Part shown: piece after piece, positions 4,859-8,719 of the stretch | How positions within the stretch are numbered: position 1 is the first letter of the stretch | Layout: each line of letters starts with the position of its first letter | Origin: Acetobacteraceae bacterium | GTDB taxonomy: Bacteria > Pseudomonadota > Alphaproteobacteria > Acetobacterales > Acetobacteraceae | Direction of reading: 5' to 3' | Assembly: GCA_027311485.1 (NCBI GenBank) | Contig: DAICYU010000131.1 | Coordinates: 1-8,719 of the forward strand | Length of the DNA: 8,719 nt | Translations under genes and position numbers: made by a program | Notes under the pieces: model-generated | The model's database searches: none | What the model was told of the DNA's origin: nothing | Seen by the model: the letters and a program-made list of their open reading frames with translations, nothing else

Positions 4859-6436
4859 TCAGGCCTTCCGGATGTTCCAGAACAGCGCGAATGATCCGCG
4901 CAGTATACCACTCAGCGTGTTTCGATAGCCGGTTGCCTGGAAGAACTGGCCCAGCGGCACGTACGGCGGGTCCTGCCAGAACTGCAGTTGAATGTCCCGG
5001 CAAAGCGCCTGCTGCGTGGGCAGGTCCGGCGCCTCAAACCAGGCGTTTCGCAGCGCCGCCAGCTTTGCATCGGTCGGCCAGCCAACAAACCCGGCTCGGC
5101 CGATGGCATTCAATGACGGATTCATCAGGTCGTAGCCGGCGGTGTACGTGCAGTGCGCGTTCCAGCCACCCTGCGATGGCGGCCCCTGGATATTGCGCCG
5201 CTGCGTGACACTTCCCCAGTCGAGCGCCTGATACACCAGATTGATGCCAATCTTGCGGAACATGTCCGCACTGACCTCGCACAGCGCATTGATCGCCGGG
5301 AAGTCCGTGGCGGCGATGAACGTCACCGGCTCGCCCTTGTATCCGGCGGCGGCCAGATCACGCCGGACCTGGGCATCATCCCGCTTGCGCGTGAACACCT
5401 CGATCCCGGCATCTGTGGCCAGCGGCGTGCCGGGCGTGAACACACCGACCTTGTCGCGCCACATCGCCGGGTCGTCGCCGGCCACCGCCTGCATGAAATC
5501 CGCCTGGTTCACCGCGCCCAGCAACGCCCGCTTGACGGCGGGGTTGTCGAACGGCGGCAGCAGGCTGTTCAGGCGCAGGAAGCCAATGTTTCCCGCCCGG
5601 TCGAGGATGTCGACCACCACCGCCTTATCCTGCCGCAACAGCGGCAGCAGGTCCGCGGTCGGCTGCTCCCACCAGTCGATCTCGGCCGCTTGCAGGGCCG
5701 CCGCCGCCGTCGCCGCGTCGGGGATGGTGTGCCACTCCACCCGCTCGATATGCGCGATCTTCGGACCCGCGGTGAAACTGGGCCGGCCGTCCGGCTGTGG
5801 CACGTACCCGTCGAACCGGTGATAGACCGCGAGTGAGCCGGCCACGCGTTCCTCGGCGATGAAGCGGTATGGCCCGCTGCCCACCATCTCGGTCACCGCC
5901 TGGGATGGTGGGGTATTCGCGAAACGCTCGGGCATCACCGGCAGCATGGTGTTGCTGCCATGGCCCATGGCCAGCGGCAGCATCGGGAACGGCTTTTTCA
6001 ACCTGATCCGCACCGCGCGGTCCAACGGCGCCGCCATGTCATCCACCGCCGCCAGCAAGGAGGCCCCGAACGCATCCCGCTGCGCCCATCGCCGTATGCT
6101 GGCCAGCGCGTCCTTCGCCAGGACCGGTTCGCCGTCGTGGAACTTCAACCCGTCCCGGAGTGTCAACGTCCACAGCTTGCCGTCATTCTCGACCGTGTGG
6201 CCCGCCAGCATCTGCGGCTGCGGATTGAACGCGTCGTCGATGCCGTAAAGCGTATCGTACACCATGAAGGCGTGATTGCGCGTGACGTAGGCCGTGGTGA
6301 AAACCGGGTCCAGAACGGCCAGATCAGCCTGCGGCACAAAGCGCAGAGCCGCCGCCGCGGCGCCGCGGCCGATACGCGGCGCGGCGAGAACGGCTGCACC
6401 GGCCGATACGGTTTTCAGGATATCGCGTCGTCTCAT
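4859..6436 (-). CDS. ABC transporter substrate-binding protein, family 5 (peptide/nickel/opine type)
   Basis: This is a periplasmic solute-binding protein of the SBP_bac_5 (DppA/OppA) family, which captures oligopeptides or similar solutes for an ABC importer. The 525 residues match the family's usual length. The N-terminus MRRRDILKTVSAGAAVLAAP looks like a Tat signal (RRDILK, then a hydrophobic stretch to about residue 27). Family landmarks are LRDGLKFHDGEPVLAKD at 93-109 and GSGPYRF at 186-192, with the C-terminal pattern PYVPLGQFFQATGYRN. The start at 6436 is supported by GGAGG 6 bases upstream. Permease (DppB/C-type) and ATPase genes, usually adjacent, are missing: downstream is a convergent gene and upstream is prfB. 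It may therefore work with a distant transporter or feed a sensor. The ligand cannot be read from sequence. The Tat-type leader suggests export after folding. Confidence 0.92.
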   Translation of the reverse strand: MRRRDILKTVSAGAAVLAAPRIGRGAAAAALRFVPQADLAVLDPVFTTAYVTRNHAFMVYDTLYGIDDAFNPQPQMLAGHTVENDGKLWTLTLRDGLKFHDGEPVLAKDALASIRRWAQRDAFGASLLAAVDDMAAPLDRAVRIRLKKPFPMLPLAMGHGSNTMLPVMPERFANTPPSQAVTEMVGSGPYRFIAEERVAGSLAVYHRFDGYVPQPDGRPSFTAGPKIAHIERVEWHTIPDAATAAAALQAAEIDWWEQPTADLLPLLRQDKAVVVDILDRAGNIGFLRLNSLLPPFDNPAVKRALLGAVNQADFMQAVAGDDPAMWRDKVGVFTPGTPLATDAGIEVFTRKRDDAQVRRDLAAAGYKGEPVTFIAATDFPAINALCEVSADMFRKIGINLVYQALDWGSVTQRRNIQGPPSQGGWNAHCTYTAGYDLMNPSLNAIGRAGFVGWPTDAKLAALRNAWFEAPDLPTQQALCRDIQLQFWQDPPYVPLGQFFQATGYRNTLSGILRGSFALFWNIRKA

Positions 6437-6595
6437 CCAGGCCCTCCGGCGCCGTCACGGTTACGGACGCAGCCTGCATCGCAAGGCACAGGCAAAATCC
6501 CCCCGCAACACGCCGGCGGCCTTGGTGGGCGATCCTTCCGGTACCGCCTGCTGCCCAGGCCGGACCGGCGCACGCGGCTTTTTCCGTCACCATTG

Positions 6596-6629
6596 ATCGT
6601 CCGGCGACAGCGTCCGTGTGTCAACACGG
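6596..6629 (-). promoter_or_regulatory. Possible promoter with overlapping operator dyad for the solute-binding-protein gene
   Basis: On the minus strand TTGACA (6619-6624), a perfect sigma-70 -35 hexamer, is followed after 17 bases by GACGAT (6596-6601), a weak -10. A perfect 6-bp dyad, CCGTGT (6614-6619) / ACACGG (6624-6629) with a 4-base centre, straddles the -35 box, as a repressor site would. The distance to the ATG at 6436 is about 160 bases, which would give a long leader. The -35 and dyad are seen directly; promoter activity is inference. Confidence 0.3.
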
Positions 6630-6643
6630 GCGCCGACATACAG

Positions 6644-6673
6644 GCGGCACGGCCCCGGTCAGCAACGTGCCGC
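6644..6673 (-). terminator. Inverted repeat downstream of prfB, possible terminator
   Basis: GCGGCACG (6644-6651) and CGTGCCGC (6666-6673) form a perfect 8-bp stem with a 14-base loop, 78 bases past the prfB stop. It could end the mrcA-prfB transcript before the next minus-strand gene. No T-run follows, so the call is tentative. Confidence 0.35.
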
Positions 6674-6750
6674 TCGCCACCCCCTAGATGGACACACTCA
6701 GCAGCCGGAGACCGCCGAACGCCACGCTGCATAACGCGCCGGGGAAGCCC

Positions 6751-7882
6751 CTACCGCGCCTGCGCACTCGCCTCCGACCGCGTCGCCCCGGCCCGAGCCG
6801 CCAGCGCCGCCGCCATGAACGCGTCCAGGTCGCCGTCCAGCACCGCGTCCGGGTTCCCCTTCTCCACCCCCGTCCGCAGATCCTTCACCAGCTGGTACGG
6901 CGCCAGCACATAGTTCCGGATCTGGTGCCCCCAGCCGATATCGGTCTTGGCGCTTTCCTCCGCCGCCGAAATCGCCTCGCGCTTCTGCAACTCGGCCTCA
7001 TACATGCGCGCCTTCAACATTGCCATCGCGGTCGCGCGGTTACGATGCTGGCTGCGGTCCGTCTGGCACGCAACGACGATCCCGGTCGGAAGATGGGTGA
7101 TCCGGATGGCGCTTTCCGTCTTGTTCACGTGCTGCCCGCCGGCGCCCGACGCCCGGTAGGTATCGACCTTCAGGTCGCTTTCGTTGATTTCGATTTCGAT
7201 GTTGTCATCGACCACCGGATACACCCACACCGAGGCAAAGCTGGTCTGCCGCCGAGCGTTGGCATCGAAGGGCGATATCCGCACCAGCCGGTGCACGCCC
7301 GCCTCGGTCTTCAGCCAGCCATAGGCGTTCGGCCCGCTCACCTGCAGGGTCGCCGACTTGATGCCGGCCTGCTCCCCCTCCGACTCTTCCAGCAACTGCA
7401 CCTTATAACCATGCTGCTCGGCCCAGCGCATATACATGCGCATCAGCATCTCGGCCCAGTCCTGCGCCTCGGTGCCGCCGGCGCCGGAGTTCAGTTCCAC
7501 ATAGCAGTCGTTCGCGTCGGCCTCACCGGACAGCAGGCTTTCGATTTCCCGCCGCTTGGCTTCCTCGGCCAGCGCGCGCAGCGATGCCATGGCATCGGCG
7601 ACCATGCCGGTATCGCCCTCGGCCTCCGCCATCTCGATCAGTTCCAGCGCATCGGACACCTCGGATTCCAGGGTCCGCACGCCTTCGATGGCCGAGGCAA
7701 TCTGGTTGCGCTCACGCATCAGCTTTTGCGCCGCGGCGGCATCGTTCCACAGCGCCGGGTCCTCGGCGCGGTTGTTCAGTTCAGCGAGGCGGGATTCGGC
7801 GACATCCCAGTCAAAGATGCCTCCTCAGCAGCGCGACCGACTGCTTGATCTGTTCGTTCAGGGCTTCGGATTCGGCGGACAT
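6751..7882 (-). CDS. prfB: Peptide chain release factor 2 (programmed +1 frameshift)
   Basis: RF2 recognises UGA and UAA stop codons and triggers peptide release on the ribosome. The gene is read in two parts. The first 23 codons start at the ATG at 7882 and end in CTT followed by an in-frame TGA (7811-7813). A +1 slip then continues from 7812 to the TAG at 6751-6753, giving 23 + 353 = 376 residues. In the full protein the stop-codon-reading SPF lies at 203-205 (RISPFDANARRQT) and the catalytic GGQ at 248-250 (ASGAGGQHVNKTESAIRI), close to their positions in E. coli RF2. The N-terminal helices read ESRLAELNNRAEDPALWND. The continuous frame beginning at the ATG at 7719 would lose 54 residues and is not the true start. 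mrcA ends 31 bases upstream on the same strand, an arrangement familiar from alphaproteobacteria. The Shine-Dalgarno is weak. RF2 level is self-regulated through the frameshift. Confidence 0.96.
7810..7825 (-). promoter_or_regulatory. prfB programmed +1 frameshift site
   Basis: On the minus strand the sequence reads AGG AGG CAT CTT TGA C. An internal Shine-Dalgarno-like AGGAGG (7820-7825) is followed by a 3-base spacer, the slippery CTT (7814-7816), the in-frame TGA and a C after it. This matches the E. coli prfB arrangement (AGGGGG-TAT-CTT-TGA-C) at every key element. When RF2 is scarce, the ribosome stalls at the poorly terminated UGA-C, slips forward by one base and makes full-length RF2. 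Confidence 0.95.
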
Positions 7883-7913
7883 GTCTCACACACGGTTCGG
7901 AAATAAGGGCGGG

Positions 7914-8719
7914 TCAATACAACCCGCCCAGGCTGGTATCAATCCCGCTGTTCGTCGTCGGCGGCGCCGATGCGGACGCCGAACCACTCTCGACGGGCGC
8001 GCTGGCCATGTCCGCCCCCATCGGGCCCGACGCGCCAGGCACCTGCCCGTCCTTGAAGGCGTCGGTCACCGTCCCTCGGGTGCTCTGCCATTGCGCCATG
8101 GTTACGCCGGGCGGCACCGGGAAGGACAGCACAGGGCGGCCAGCCAGGGCCTTCTCCATGAAGTCGTGCCAGATCGGCGCGGCGACGTGGCCGCCGGTTT
8201 CGTTATTGCCCAACGACTGTGGGCTGTCATAGCCAACCCACACCACCGTCACCAGATCGGGGGTGAACCCGCTGAACCAGGCATCCGCGAAGTCCTGCGT
8301 GGTGCCGGTCTTGCCGGCGATCGGCCGGTTCAGCCCCTTGGCCGCCGGCTGCCCGGTGCCGCGCTGGACCACCCCCTGCATCATCGTGACCAATTGGCAT
8401 ACGCTGTCCGGGTCAGCCACCTGCTTACGATCATCCGTCAGGTCGGGCGGCATCGCGGCGTTGGAGCAGTCCTGGCATTCAATCCCCTGGCTTCGCATGA
8501 CCACGTGCCCGTCGGCGTCCTGGACGCTGTCGATCAGCGTCGGCGTCACCAACCGGCCGCTTTCGGCAAACGACGCGTAGGCGCCGGCTTCCCGCAGTAC
8601 AGTGGTTTCCACCGCGCCGAGGGCCGCGGGCAGCACCCGGGGCATGCTGTCCACCATGTGGAATGCGATCGCATTGTCGGCAATCGCCTGCATGCCGACG
8701 TCCTGGGCAACGCGCAGCG
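7914..8719 (-). CDS. mrcA: Penicillin-binding protein 1A, C-terminal part (runs off the window)
   Basis: PBP1A is a bifunctional peptidoglycan synthase in the inner membrane, with a glycosyltransferase and a penicillin-binding transpeptidase domain. About 267 residues of the C-terminal end lie here, and the frame is still open at the right edge (LRVAQDVGM at the very start). The segment LPAALGAVETTVLREAGAYA and the KTG box in PIAGKTGTTQDFADAWF (catalytic lysine of the transpeptidase) identify the domain; WVGYDSPQSLG follows. The SxxK and SxN motifs and the whole glycosyltransferase domain must lie outside the window. The last ~60 residues form a low-complexity Ser/Ala/Pro/Gly-rich tail (for example ESGSASASAPPTTNSG) ending SLGGLY. 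A CxxC pair (ECQDC, 26-30 residues into the linker after SGRLVTP) sits in the linker before the KTG region. prfB follows after 31 bases, probably in the same transcript. Confidence 0.93.
   Translation of the reverse strand, partial: LRVAQDVGMQAIADNAIAFHMVDSMPRVLPAALGAVETTVLREAGAYASFAESGRLVTPTLIDSVQDADGHVVMRSQGIECQDCSNAAMPPDLTDDRKQVADPDSVCQLVTMMQGVVQRGTGQPAAKGLNRPIAGKTGTTQDFADAWFSGFTPDLVTVVWVGYDSPQSLGNNETGGHVAAPIWHDFMEKALAGRPVLSFPVPPGVTMAQWQSTRGTVTDAFKDGQVPGASGPMGADMASAPVESGSASASAPPTTNSGIDTSLGGLY

Larger units (their letters stand above)
6437..6750. other. 314-base spacer between prfB and the solute-binding-protein gene
   Basis: No credible gene; the open frames on both strands here lack family resemblance or starts with ribosome binding sites. 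The spacer holds the GGAGG ribosome binding site of the solute-binding-protein gene (6443-6447), a dyad overlapping a TTGACA box (6614-6629), and an 8-bp inverted repeat (6644-6673), the latter two listed separately. No tRNA or riboswitch structure was recognised. Confidence 0.6.

Noticed and set aside
5153..5836. Plus-strand open frame (227 residues) opposite the solute-binding protein
   Set aside because: Antisense shadow; the minus strand has a full-length family-5 binding protein with signal peptide and ribosome binding site.
6437..6750. tRNA or riboswitch in the spacer upstream of the solute-binding-protein gene
   Set aside because: No T-loop-like GGTTCRA sequence or cloverleaf pairing, and no recognisable riboswitch core; only short dyads were found.
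6751..7719. prfB starting at the ATG at 7719
   Set aside because: It would drop 54 conserved N-terminal residues that are encoded upstream and joined by the frameshift at 7810-7825.
6688..7848. Long plus-strand open frame (386 residues) opposite prfB
   Set aside because: It is longer than the continuous prfB frame, but the minus strand carries the SPF and GGQ motifs; the plus-strand product is low-complexity shadow.

Overview
This is a GC-rich window of bacterial chromosome. The character of the proteins and the mrcA-prfB gene pair point to an alphaproteobacterium, probably of the Acetobacteraceae (order Rhodospirillales). The family-level placement is an inference from protein style and gene order; no database search was run. 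Apart from the left edge, this is mostly ordinary housekeeping and metabolic DNA rather than a defence or mobile island.

Left edge (1-842). The first ~130 bases encode the last residues of a BaiN/YhiN (HI0933-like) flavoprotein. The first 60 bases are only about 35% GC by hand count. This runs without a gap into the C-terminal TPR half of the cytochrome c maturation protein CcmI/CycH, in another frame and with GC-rich codon use. Two unrelated genes are therefore joined inside their coding sequences, either by a rearrangement or by a contig-assembly chimera. A small hairpin follows ccmI.

Region 843-1515. A small ribbon-helix-helix (RHH_4-type) protein lies on the minus strand behind a near-perfect Shine-Dalgarno. 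It is followed by ~370 non-coding bases containing a nested inverted-repeat cluster (1366-1500) that looks like the ends of an insertion sequence or MITE without a transposase.

Region 1516-4334 (minus strand). A PhnW-family aminotransferase is followed by formate-tetrahydrofolate ligase (fhs). They overlap by ATGA and so form one translationally coupled unit that pairs phosphonate-type amino transfer with one-carbon metabolism.

Region 4369-4858. A small membrane-anchored protein with a proline/arginine-rich tail is divergent from the phnW-fhs unit. It ends in a strong hairpin shared with the convergent gene to its right.

Region 4859-6750 (minus strand). An orphan family-5 ABC-transporter solute-binding protein with a Tat-like leader and no permease genes beside it. 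A 314-base leader upstream holds two dyads, one of which overlaps a TTGACA box.

Right edge (6751-8719, minus strand). The C-terminal part of penicillin-binding protein 1A (mrcA) runs off the window and is followed 31 bases later by prfB (release factor 2). prfB carries the classic autoregulatory +1 frameshift site, so the complete protein starts at 7882 and is 376 residues.

No tRNA, rRNA, CRISPR array, intact transposase or phage gene was recognised. The most notable points are the gene-gene junction at the left edge, the inverted-repeat cluster, the phnW-fhs coupling with unusual PhnW active-site positions, and the prfB frameshift.
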